From NCBI GenBank assembly GCA_944323955.1, contig CALUUK010000002.1, forward strand, positions 124,001-188,000: a stretch of 64,000 nucleotides of DNA. The letters run 5' to 3'. Under the pieces are notes generated by a model. The model searched no databases. It was not told the origin of the DNA and was given only the letters and a program-made list of their open reading frames with translations. Of this stretch, positions 54,583-62,259 are shown piece by piece; position 1 is the first letter of the stretch, and each line of letters begins with the position of its first letter. Origin of the DNA: Candidatus Gastranaerophilales bacterium (lineage in GTDB: Bacteria > Cyanobacteriota > Vampirovibrionia > Gastranaerophilales > Gastranaerophilaceae). Position numbers and translations under genes: made by a program.

Positions 54583-55557
54583 ATGGAACTTAAAATTAAA
54601 TGTATTAATACAACAACAGGTTCTGACGGTTCTCAATACGGTAAATATGTTATCGAACCGTTGGAAAAAGGTTTTGGTACGACAATCGGTAACGCTTTAA
54701 GAAGAGTTTTATTATCTTCTCTTGAAGGTGCTGCCGTTACATCTATCAGAATTGAAGGTATTACTCACGAATATACTTCAATTCCCGGTATTGTTGAAGA
54801 TGCTATCGATATTATGTTAAATTTAAAAGGTTTAACTGTAAAAACAGAAGATAAAGATCCTCAACATTTGAGATTGGAAGTCGACAGACCCGGCCCTGTT
54901 CTTGCAAGTGATTTGCAATTACCTGCAGGTGTTAAAATTGTTAACCCTGATTGGCATATTTGTACAATCTCTGAAGGCGGAAGCATTTCTGCTGACATCG
55001 TGATTGAAACAGGCAAAGGCTACAGAGCTGTTGATGTACTTAAAGAAAATAAAGGCAATATCCCGATTGACTTACTTCCTATTGATGCGTCATTTATGCC
55101 TATCAAAAGAGTAAGCTATAACGTCGAAAATACACGTGTAGGCGATGTTGTTGACTATGATAAGTTAACTCTTGAAATATGGTCAAACGGAAGCATTGAT
55201 GTATCAAGTGCTTTAAGTCAGGCGGCTAACTTATTAATAGAACATTTTATGCAGATCGCTTCTATAACAGGACAGCCTGCCGTATTAGCAAGTCCGCATA
55301 TCATTGAAGAAGTTGAAGAAGAAGAACAGGCTCCAAGCATTTCAATTGAAGATTTGGAATTGTCCGTAAGAGCTTATAATTGCTTAAAGAGAGCAAGCAT
55401 TAATTCTTTAGCTGAATTATTGAAAAAGTCAGAACATGATTTATTGAATATTAAGAATTTCGGTAAGAAATCTTCTGATGAAGTCATAGAAAAATTACAT
55501 CAGGTGGGTTTAGCGCTTCAACCTAATCCCGAAGGTGTAGAACTGGAAGAAGTATAA
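54583..55557 (+). CDS. rpoA: RNA polymerase subunit alpha
   Basis: The 324-residue alpha subunit has the N-terminal assembly domain (GFGTTIGNALRRVLLSSLEG) and a C-terminal domain (SIEDLELSVRAYNCLKRA, NIKNFGKKSSDEVIEKL) that contacts UP elements and activators. The chosen ATG at 54583 has GTAGGAG ahead; an earlier ATG at 54547 lies inside rpsD and would add 12 residues. The linker is acidic (EEVEEEEQ). Confidence 0.98.
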   Translation: MELKIKCINTTTGSDGSQYGKYVIEPLEKGFGTTIGNALRRVLLSSLEGAAVTSIRIEGITHEYTSIPGIVEDAIDIMLNLKGLTVKTEDKDPQHLRLEVDRPGPVLASDLQLPAGVKIVNPDWHICTISEGGSISADIVIETGKGYRAVDVLKENKGNIPIDLLPIDASFMPIKRVSYNVENTRVGDVVDYDKLTLEIWSNGSIDVSSALSQAANLLIEHFMQIASITGQPAVLASPHIIEEVEEEEQAPSISIEDLELSVRAYNCLKRASINSLAELLKKSEHDLLNIKNFGKKSSDEVIEKLHQVGLALQPNPEGVELEEV

Positions 55558-55576
55558 TTACAAAGGGACAAATAAA

Positions 55577-56005
55577 ATGAGACACGAAGCAAACAGAAAC
55601 AGACTGTCCAGACCAAAAGATCAAAGAGATGCATTATTGCGTTCTTTGGCTACGGAATTGTTCTTACATGGTGAAATCAAAACAACTATTTCAAAAGCAA
55701 AAGCATTAAAACCTTATGCCGAAGAAATAATTACTCTTGCAAAAAGAGGCGATTTGCATGCAAGAAGACAGGCTGCCAAATTTATATTTGATGTAAAAAC
55801 ATCAAAATATGTTGACCGTGAAACCGGTGAAGTTTTCGATACTCTGCAGGAAGGTAAAAAATTAATACCTCAAACAGTTTTAAGAAAATTATTCTCTGAA
55901 ATCGGAAAACAATATGAAACAAGAAACGGCGGATATACAAGAATTTATCACTTGCCGCCAAGACGCGGTGACGCTGCCGAAATGGCTTTAATTCAGTTAG
56001 TATAA
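55577..56005 (+). CDS. rplQ: Ribosomal protein bL17
   Basis: The 142 residues begin MRHEANRNRLSRPKDQRDALLR. The family core is SLATELFLHGEIKTTISKAKALKPYAEEIITLAKRGDLHARRQA, followed by the GGYTRIYHLPPRRGDAAEMALI end. There is an insertion of about 20 residues (SKYVDRETGEVFDTLQEGKKL) compared with the shortest bL17 forms. Its last base overlaps the truA start. Confidence 0.97.
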   Translation: MRHEANRNRLSRPKDQRDALLRSLATELFLHGEIKTTISKAKALKPYAEEIITLAKRGDLHARRQAAKFIFDVKTSKYVDRETGEVFDTLQEGKKLIPQTVLRKLFSEIGKQYETRNGGYTRIYHLPPRRGDAAEMALIQLV

Positions 56006-56826
56006 TGCAAAGATACTTACTTGTTTTAGAGTACATCGGAACAGAATATCAGGGCAGCCAGAAGCAGCCCGAAGAAATGCAAAATTCAACAAAGCCTGTT
56101 ATAACAGTGCAGGGTGAAGTTGAAAAAGCAATCAGTACATTGACAAAAACAAAAATCAAAACAATATTCTCCGGTCGAACCGATGCCGGTGTTCACGCTC
56201 AAGGGCAGACGGCTCATTTTGATACAGAGCTTGAACTGGATCCGAGTAAGTTCGTTAATTCCATGAACGGTCTTCTTCCTAAAACAATCAGCGTCAGGGA
56301 ATTAAAAAAAGTCGGGAGAACATTCCATGCACAAAAGAGTGCTAAAGCAAGGCATTACAGATATGTTATTGCAAACAGAACTCAACGCAGTGCATGGGAT
56401 GCACATTGTTTGCTGGTGAGATTCCCTTTGGATATTGACAGGATGAATAAAGCTCTTTCATATCTTAAAGGTGAGCATGATTTTACTTCTTTTAAGAAAG
56501 TAAGAACGACTAATCCCGCCAGAGTATGCAATATGTATGAAGCAAAAGCAACGAGAGGCTGCAGAGATTCTGTTACCGGCAGTTTTTGTGAAGCTCCCGA
56601 CGGTGATTTTGTTTATATAGATTTTATTGCTGACAGATTTTTGTACAACATGATCAGATTGATCGTCGGAACTCTCCTTGAAATCGAAGGTAAATCTTTA
56701 GCCCCCGAAACACTTAAAGATATCTTGGATGCAAAGGATATAACAAAAGCAGGTTCGACCATAAGCCCCGAGGGGCTGACATTAGTAGAAGTAATATACA
56801 ATAATATAAACGGAGAAAGCAAATGA
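56005..56826 (+). CDS. truA: tRNA pseudouridine(38-40) synthase
   Basis: The 273-residue enzyme isomerises uridines 38-40 in tRNA anticodon arms. The catalytic Asp is in [13 protein letters not shown]; further blocks are [26 protein letters not shown] and [17 protein letters not shown] short insertion ([10 protein letters not shown]) follows the GSQKQ site. It overlaps rplQ by 1 base and rplM by 4, so translation is coupled. Its place between rplQ and rplM is that seen in Cyanobacteria. Confidence 0.96.
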   Translation: MQRYLLVLEYIGTEYQGSQKQPEEMQNSTKPVITVQGEVEKAISTLTKTKIKTIFSGRTDAGVHAQGQTAHFDTELELDPSKFVNSMNGLLPKTISVRELKKVGRTFHAQKSAKARHYRYVIANRTQRSAWDAHCLLVRFPLDIDRMNKALSYLKGEHDFTSFKKVRTTNPARVCNMYEAKATRGCRDSVTGSFCEAPDGDFVYIDFIADRFLYNMIRLIVGTLLEIEGKSLAPETLKDILDAKDITKAGSTISPEGLTLVEVIYNNINGESK

Positions 56827-57263
56827 AAACATATTCAGCTAAACCTCTGGAAGTTGAAAGAAAGTGGTATCTAATCGATGCTGAAGGTCAAACTTTAGGC
56901 AGACTTGCAGTGTTGACAGCTAACATTTTAAGAGGTAAAAACAAACCACAATATACTCCTAACGTTGATACAGGTGATTTCGTTATCATTGTGAACGCTG
57001 CAAAAATCAAAGTTACGGGTAAAAAAGAAACGGATAAAATTTATTATCATCATACCGGATATCCGGGCGGTTTAAAATCAGCATCATTTAAAGAATTAAT
57101 GGAAAAAAATCCTACTTTGGCTTTGGAAAAAGCTGTTAAGGGTATGCTTCCTCATAATACTTTAGGTCATGAACAATTTTTGAAATTAAAGATATATGCA
57201 GGCAATGAACATCCGCATGCGGCACAAAAACCTGTTGTATATACGGAAGGGAAGGCTGAATAA
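56823..57263 (+). CDS. rplM: Ribosomal protein uL13
   Basis: The 146 residues with [38 protein letters not shown] and [20 protein letters not shown] are typical uL13, an early assembly protein of the 50S subunit. It overlaps truA by 4 bases (ATGA) and rpsI by 1. The C-terminus ends [11 protein letters not shown]. Confidence 0.97.
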   Translation: MKTYSAKPLEVERKWYLIDAEGQTLGRLAVLTANILRGKNKPQYTPNVDTGDFVIIVNAAKIKVTGKKETDKIYYHHTGYPGGLKSASFKELMEKNPTLALEKAVKGMLPHNTLGHEQFLKLKIYAGNEHPHAAQKPVVYTEGKAE

Positions 57264-57658
57264 TGGCAGATAAAGAAATAATGGCTACAGGCAGAAGAAA
57301 AACCGCCATTGCAGTTGTAAAACTTGTAAAAGGCAAAGGCAGAGTTTTCGTTAACGGTAAAACATTCGGTGAATATTTTGGCAACAGAGCTGCTCTGGAA
57401 ATGATGGTATATCGTCCTTTAGCTTTGACGGATAATCAGGAAAATTATGATGTAAGAGTAAAGACGGTCGGCGGCGGCGTATCTGCTCAGGCAGGTGCAA
57501 TAAGACATGGTATTGCAAGAGCTTTGCTAAAAATGAACGAAGAATATAAAACGGTTCTTAAATCAGAAGGCTTATTAACCCGTGATGCCCGCGTTAAAGA
57601 ACGTAAAAAATACGGACGCAAAAGAGCAAGAAAAAGATTCCAGTTCTCAAAACGTTAA
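57263..57658 (+). CDS. rpsI: Ribosomal protein uS9
   Basis: The 131 residues have ATGRRKTAIAVVKLVKGKG, GGGVSAQAGAIRHGIARAL and the C-terminal RKKYGRKRARKRFQFSKR tail that reaches the P-site tRNA. Last gene of the ribosomal operon; a perfect 12 bp terminator follows 16 bases later. Confidence 0.98.
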   Translation: MADKEIMATGRRKTAIAVVKLVKGKGRVFVNGKTFGEYFGNRAALEMMVYRPLALTDNQENYDVRVKTVGGGVSAQAGAIRHGIARALLKMNEEYKTVLKSEGLLTRDARVKERKKYGRKRARKRFQFSKR

Positions 57659-57674
57659 TATTTCAAACATATTT

Positions 57675-57702
57675 AAAAAAGCTCCCATCCGGGAGCTTTT
57701 TT
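57675..57702 (+). terminator. Terminator of the ribosomal operon
   Basis: AAAAAAGCTCCC (57675-57686) and GGGAGCTTTTTT (57691-57702) form a perfect 12 bp stem with a 4-base loop. The A-rich left arm makes it usable from both strands, so it may also stop the convergent gene at 57710. Confidence 0.92.
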
Positions 57703-57709
57703 ATTGTGC

Positions 57710-58147
57710 TTATTTTGTAAATATTTTTCTTATTCCGGGCGGGAACATGCCTTTAATTGTATCTTTTACTTTTTGTGTGTTATTTCTGACATCTTCAATC
57801 TTGCCGCCGGATGTTTCAATGAAATCAACTTTTCCGTCCGCATTATCATCATATTCAATAGTCACTTCCCCTTCACTGTTGTAGTTATATGTTTCAATTG
57901 AATCAATTATACCGTTAAGATTAGTATCTCTCATTTTTCTGTAGAGTCTGCCATTATGGTCATATTCAAAAAAGATTTTTGTATCTGCTTCACCATCGTA
58001 GTCAAAGTCCAGTACAATCTCTGAAATCTGTCCGTTTTCATTGGTTGCATATTCCATAATATTATCTAATTTGCCGTCATAATTTTCATCAAATACCAGA
58101 GCTTTAATTTGATCTATTTGTTCTTCATTAAAATCGTTTGTTGTCAT
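57710..58147 (-). CDS. Protein with four Asp/Gly loop repeats (possible calcium binding)
   Basis: I do not recognise this 145-residue protein. It has four repeats spaced 26-27 residues apart of the form D-x-x-x-[DN]-G-x-x-D: D20 ENYDGKLD28, D47 FDYDGEAD55, D74 TNLNGIID82 and D100 DNADGKVD108, each followed by an aromatic strand. The loops resemble EF-hand or thrombospondin-type calcium sites. There is no signal peptide, so it would be cytoplasmic unless exported by another route. AAGGAGATCGAT lies before the ATG. Confidence 0.68.
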   Translation of the reverse strand: MTTNDFNEEQIDQIKALVFDENYDGKLDNIMEYATNENGQISEIVLDFDYDGEADTKIFFEYDHNGRLYRKMRDTNLNGIIDSIETYNYNSEGEVTIEYDDNADGKVDFIETSGGKIEDVRNNTQKVKDTIKGMFPPGIRKIFTK

Positions 58148-58221
58148 ATCGATCTCCTTTTCTTTATATCATTGATTATACGGAATTTTAGAATATTTGT
58201 ATATAGTCAATATAAAGTAAA

Positions 58222-58254
58222 AAAAGAGCTTTTATAATACATAAAAGCTCTTTT
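58222..58254. terminator. Bidirectional hairpin downstream of the flotillin gene
   Basis: AAAAGAGCTTTTAT (58222-58235) and ATAAAAGCTCTTTT (58241-58254) form a 14 bp perfect stem with a 5-base loop. It lies 24 bases past the flotillin stop on the minus strand, where the complement gives a T run. Confidence 0.82.
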
Positions 58255-58277
58255 CGGAAGATATGTTATAAATAAAT

Positions 58278-59708
58278 TTACTTATCTTCTTTGGTTTTTA
58301 CAGGGTCAGATACAACATCTTCGTTAGCTGCGACTTTACCTAATATTTGAGGCAATTCTACGCCGGCTTGTCCTGCAAGGTCATGCATTGCCGGAAGTGA
58401 TTTAATAAGATCACGCATAAAGTTTGCTGTCGTTGATCCTTTTTCGCTTCCTGCACCGCCGTCCCATACGGTAATTTTATCAAATTTAATATTCTTAATG
58501 GCTTCAACCTGATGTGCAACAATATTTTCGATTTTTTCAATCATCAAGAAACTTGTAGCGATTTCGGGTTTGTTATTGCTTATTTTCACAAGCTCTTCAT
58601 AACCCTGCGCTTTAGCTTCAAGAACAGCCCTGATACCTTCAGCTTCTGCAAAATATTTTGCTTTTATGGCATCTGCTTCACCGAGAGCTATTCTTCTTTG
58701 TCTTTCAGCTTCTGCATCGGCTTCAACCTGAATTTTTAATTTTTCTACTTCTTGTCTTGCCAGCTCATCTCTTTTTAACTTAGCTTCTACCTGTTCTTTT
58801 TGAGCGATTAAAACATCTCTTTGTGCGTTTGCTTTAGCAACTTCACCGAGTTTTAAAGCATTTGCCTCTTTTACCGCAAGGGTTGCATTATAATCCGCAA
58901 TATTGGCTTTTGCTATATTTTCACCTTCAACGGCTTGAGCTTCAAGGTTTGCTGTTTGAATACGCTGTTCTTTTTCGGCATTGGTTCTTCCGATTTCTGT
59001 TTGAGCTGATTGTTCCGCTACTTGAACTTCTTTTTCTTTATTTGCTTCAGCTTCACCGACGGCACCGAGTTTTTCTTGTTGTGCAACTTCAACTTTTGCT
59101 TTGTTTATGGCTTCAGCTGCCATTTTTTTACCTATGGCATCAATATAACCCGATTCATCGGTAATATCTTTAATATTTACGTTAATGATTTCAAGTCCGA
59201 TTTTATTAAGCTCTGTATTAACATTTATATTTATTTGTTCGAGAAATTTTTCTCTGTCCTGGTTAATTTCTTCGATTGTTAATGTAGCAATAGCAAGACG
59301 TAATTGACCTAAAATTATATCGCTTGCCTGTGCAATAATATCATTTTTGCTTAATCCCAGAAGACGTTCCGCCGCATTTATCATAATTTTTTCATTGGTG
59401 GAAATGGCAAACGTAAATGTTGATGGAACTGCTACACGGATATTTCCTTTTGACAGAGCGCCTTTTAAATCAATGTCCGTAGCTAACGGTTCAAGTGATA
59501 ATATGCCGTAGTCCTGAATTAACGGTATAATAAATGTTCCGCCGCCGTGAACACATTTTGCAGTCGAATTACCTCCTGTTTTACCGTATACAACGATAAT
59601 TTTGTTTGAAGGGCATCTTTTATATTGGTTTGCAATGAAAATAATTGCAGCCAGAAGTATAAGTGCCGGAATACCTAAAAATACCATAAATGAGGGGTCT
59701 AAATACAT
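58278..59708 (-). CDS. floT: Flotillin (SPFH domain)
   Basis: A 476-residue membrane scaffold protein. It has an N-terminal hydrophobic segment (about 7-27) and an SPFH domain (about 35-200) with GGGTFIIPLIQDYGILSLEP and AAERLLGLSKNDIIAQASDIILGQLR. A long Ala/Glu-rich coiled coil (about 205-380) follows, with repeats such as GEAEAN and GEADAIKAKYFAEAEG. Flotillins organise membrane domains and gather membrane complexes. It is followed on the transcript by no other gene; its likely partner, an NfeD-type protein, is encoded just upstream (10-base gap). Confidence 0.92.
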   Translation of the reverse strand: MYLDPSFMVFLGIPALILLAAIIFIANQYKRCPSNKIIVVYGKTGGNSTAKCVHGGGTFIIPLIQDYGILSLEPLATDIDLKGALSKGNIRVAVPSTFTFAISTNEKIMINAAERLLGLSKNDIIAQASDIILGQLRLAIATLTIEEINQDREKFLEQININVNTELNKIGLEIINVNIKDITDESGYIDAIGKKMAAEAINKAKVEVAQQEKLGAVGEAEANKEKEVQVAEQSAQTEIGRTNAEKEQRIQTANLEAQAVEGENIAKANIADYNATLAVKEANALKLGEVAKANAQRDVLIAQKEQVEAKLKRDELARQEVEKLKIQVEADAEAERQRRIALGEADAIKAKYFAEAEGIRAVLEAKAQGYEELVKISNNKPEIATSFLMIEKIENIVAHQVEAIKNIKFDKITVWDGGAGSEKGSTTANFMRDLIKSLPAMHDLAGQAGVELPQILGKVAANEDVVSDPVKTKEDK

Positions 59709-59718
59709 TGTTTACTCC

Positions 59719-60270
59719 TTATATCTTTTTAACTATATATATTTTATTGTTTTCTATTTTTTCAACTTTAATTTGAACAAAAGAATTAATTTGTTCATCC
59801 GAAAGGTTTATTGCTTCAAGGATTGACAGTTTATTATTAAATTCAATTTCTATCCGGCCTTCACCTTTGGGAGGAAAAGATGTGTATGTTCTGCCTTGTT
59901 TATTTACAAGTTCATTTATATCTTTTTTTATTGTTTTATTTAATTTCTTAATGCTGTACATAAGGTATGCGGAAGCATACATAAATAATAAACCTATAAT
60001 GATTGCTGCAAGAAGGGCAATAGGTTTTGTTGTGTTAAATTGTTCAAGTGCCATAAGCCCTGTCCAGCCAAAACCCATAAAAAATGCAAGCATGGACTGT
60101 AAGGAAAAGAAAGTGAAAGAAGTATCGGTTTCCGTTATTGTATCAAAATCCGCATTAACTTCAGCATCTCCGCCAGTGCTCATAAATATTATAAGTTTTA
60201 ATATATACAGAATTGTTGAAAAAATACTTACGGCAATAAATACATTTTGCAATGTTATAATTTCATTCAT
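59719..60270 (-). CDS. NfeD-like membrane protein (YuaF type)
   Basis: The 183-residue protein has three to four hydrophobic helices (LQNVFIAVSIFSTILYILKLIIF, MLAFFMGFGWTGLMAL, ALLAAIIIGLLFMYASAYLMY). A C-terminal OB-like domain follows (QGRTYTSFPPKGEGRIEIEFNN...FVQIKVEKIENNKIYIV). This layout is that of YuaF/NfeD proteins that are usually encoded next to a flotillin. The ATG at 60270 with GGAGG upstream is favoured over an earlier one at 60291. Confidence 0.83.
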   Translation of the reverse strand: MNEIITLQNVFIAVSIFSTILYILKLIIFMSTGGDAEVNADFDTITETDTSFTFFSLQSMLAFFMGFGWTGLMALEQFNTTKPIALLAAIIIGLLFMYASAYLMYSIKKLNKTIKKDINELVNKQGRTYTSFPPKGEGRIEIEFNNKLSILEAINLSDEQINSFVQIKVEKIENNKIYIVKKI

Positions 60271-60355
60271 ATTCCAACCTCCAAGAAACAAGTATATATT
60301 GTTTCAATTTTTTTACATCCATCGTTTAAATTATTCTTGAAATAATGAATAAAAA

Positions 60356-62122
60356 TTATACCAATTCCGTTTCATCAACTTCCAGAGGAAGTACTACGGT
60401 GAATGTTGAGCCTTCATTTTCTTTGCTTTCTACGTTGATTTTGCCATGGTGATATTGTTCAATTGTCATTTTAACAAGATGCAGTCCCAGACCGGTTCCT
60501 TTTATTGTGTGTGTGGCATTTTCAACACGGTAAAATCTGTCGAAAATCTTCTCAAGATGTTCTTTTGCGATGCCTATTCCGTGGTCTTGAACACTGAATT
60601 CAACATTTTTATTGTCCATATTCCGCTTTATATTTACGAAGATATCTTTTCCTTCCAAGGAATACTTGATTGCATTTGAAAGCAGGTTTCTTATTACTCT
60701 GTCAATGCTTTCAATATTAATGGGAACCGGCGGAATTTCATCTGTTTTTGTAAATATTATATTTATGTTCTTTTCTTCGGCTAAAATTTTTATTGAATTT
60801 ATATTCCGTTCAATAATTTCTGCAAGATTTGAATATTCTTTTTTCAAGACAACGCTGCCGGACTCCATTCTGGAAAAATCAAGTATGTCGTTTACCATTG
60901 TATGAAGTCTTTTTGCTTCCGTATCAATTGTTTGCATAAATTCTTTTTTTGTTATCTCGTCAAAATCATCACCGTTATTACAGAGAGTGTCGATATATGT
61001 TCTTAAAACTGTTACCGGCGTTCTTAATTCATGTGAGACATTTGAGATGAAAGTGTTTTTGAGTTTGTTCACTTCCGTCTCGCGTGTAATATCAATTAAT
61101 ACGATAATGTATCCGACATAGTCCTGCATTTGCGAAAACATTGGAGAAATCATTGCTTTTATAGTTTTCTTACCCGCTTCAATATTAAATTCAACCGGTT
61201 TATTTTCAATAATATTTAAAGGAGTATCTTTAAATTCTTCTATCTTTTCTTCAAAACATTTTTGTCCGTGAGAGTCAATATAATTTTGGATTTTCTTATT
61301 TATAATATTATGTTCTTCAACATCAAGCATTTTAAGAGCTGCAGAGTTTGTCATAACAACATTATCAAAATTATCGCAAACTATAACCCCGTTTATAATG
61401 CTCATAAGTACTGCTTCAAGTTTGTTTCTTTCCAGTGTCAGCTGCTCAATATTCTGTTCTTCATATTGGGAAAGAATATTTGACATATCATTGAAGGCAT
61501 CTGTTAATTCCGCCATGTTTTCTGATTCAAGTTTGTATCCGAATTGTCCCGTTGATATTCTTTTAACTCCGGTGTAAAGTTTTTTCAGTTCTGACGACAT
61601 TAGAATATAATTTATGCAAATACTTAATGCAAAAATAATCCAAAGCGATGCAAAAATTGAAATCAGCATTTTTTTTGAAGCATTCATCGCCGCACTAATG
61701 CTTTTTCCGTTAAGTCCTACCGTGACGTACCCTGAAAAGTTATCATATTTGACCGGAGAACTGACACTTATAACGGTATCTTTATCATTTACAGGAATAT
61801 TTTCTTTTGAAGAATAAATTATTTTATTATTTTCATCTTTATATTCAATAAAGGAAATATCATTATTATCTTTAATAATATTTGAGAATTTTTCGGAAAA
61901 GGATTCCGAATTTTTCTCAGAGGTAATATCATTCCAGATAACGGCTTGTGCCGCAATTGTTTTTGTAACAAGCTGTGCAAATTCGGCATATGTTTTATCC
62001 GTTTTGTTTTGAATATTATTTATTGTAAATGAACAAATCCCGCTTATTACTGCGGCACTCAATATTAATGCGGTAATAAGATATTTACTTCCCGAATTAT
62101 AGTAAAAATTTTTTTTATTCAT
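60356..62122 (-). CDS. Sensor histidine kinase with PAS domain
   Basis: The 588-residue kinase has TM helices at about 14-34 and 149-172 enclosing an extracytoplasmic sensor, then a HAMP segment, a PAS domain (about 235-345), the H-box SNVSHELRTPVTVLRTY with H364, and ATP-binding NLLSNAIKYS and GTGLGLHLV. The order resembles PhoR/VicK. No response regulator is adjacent, so its partner is elsewhere. An extended -10 promoter ends about 11 bases before the ATG, with no Shine-Dalgarno in between. Confidence 0.92.
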   Translation of the reverse strand: MNKKNFYYNSGSKYLITALILSAAVISGICSFTINNIQNKTDKTYAEFAQLVTKTIAAQAVIWNDITSEKNSESFSEKFSNIIKDNNDISFIEYKDENNKIIYSSKENIPVNDKDTVISVSSPVKYDNFSGYVTVGLNGKSISAAMNASKKMLISIFASLWIIFALSICINYILMSSELKKLYTGVKRISTGQFGYKLESENMAELTDAFNDMSNILSQYEEQNIEQLTLERNKLEAVLMSIINGVIVCDNFDNVVMTNSAALKMLDVEEHNIINKKIQNYIDSHGQKCFEEKIEEFKDTPLNIIENKPVEFNIEAGKKTIKAMISPMFSQMQDYVGYIIVLIDITRETEVNKLKNTFISNVSHELRTPVTVLRTYIDTLCNNGDDFDEITKKEFMQTIDTEAKRLHTMVNDILDFSRMESGSVVLKKEYSNLAEIIERNINSIKILAEEKNINIIFTKTDEIPPVPINIESIDRVIRNLLSNAIKYSLEGKDIFVNIKRNMDNKNVEFSVQDHGIGIAKEHLEKIFDRFYRVENATHTIKGTGLGLHLVKMTIEQYHHGKINVESKENEGSTFTVVLPLEVDETELV

Positions 62123-62133
62123 ATTTAAATAAT

Positions 62134-62161
62134 ATTATATCATGTAAAAAATTGTAAACAA
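62134..62161 (-). promoter_or_regulatory. Extended -10 promoter of the PAS histidine kinase
   Basis: On the minus strand TTGTTT (62161-62156) and TATAAT (62139-62134) are 16 bp apart, with TGA directly before the -10. Predicted transcripts have a leader of only about 4-5 bases. Confidence 0.55.
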
Positions 62162-62259
62162 ATTATCTTTTTTACCCGAAAAAAGACAAAGACTATATTT
62201 AGAAGTTTTAAAATTAAAGAGAAAATGTGTTTATTAGGAAAGGCAAAAAGGAGTATATA

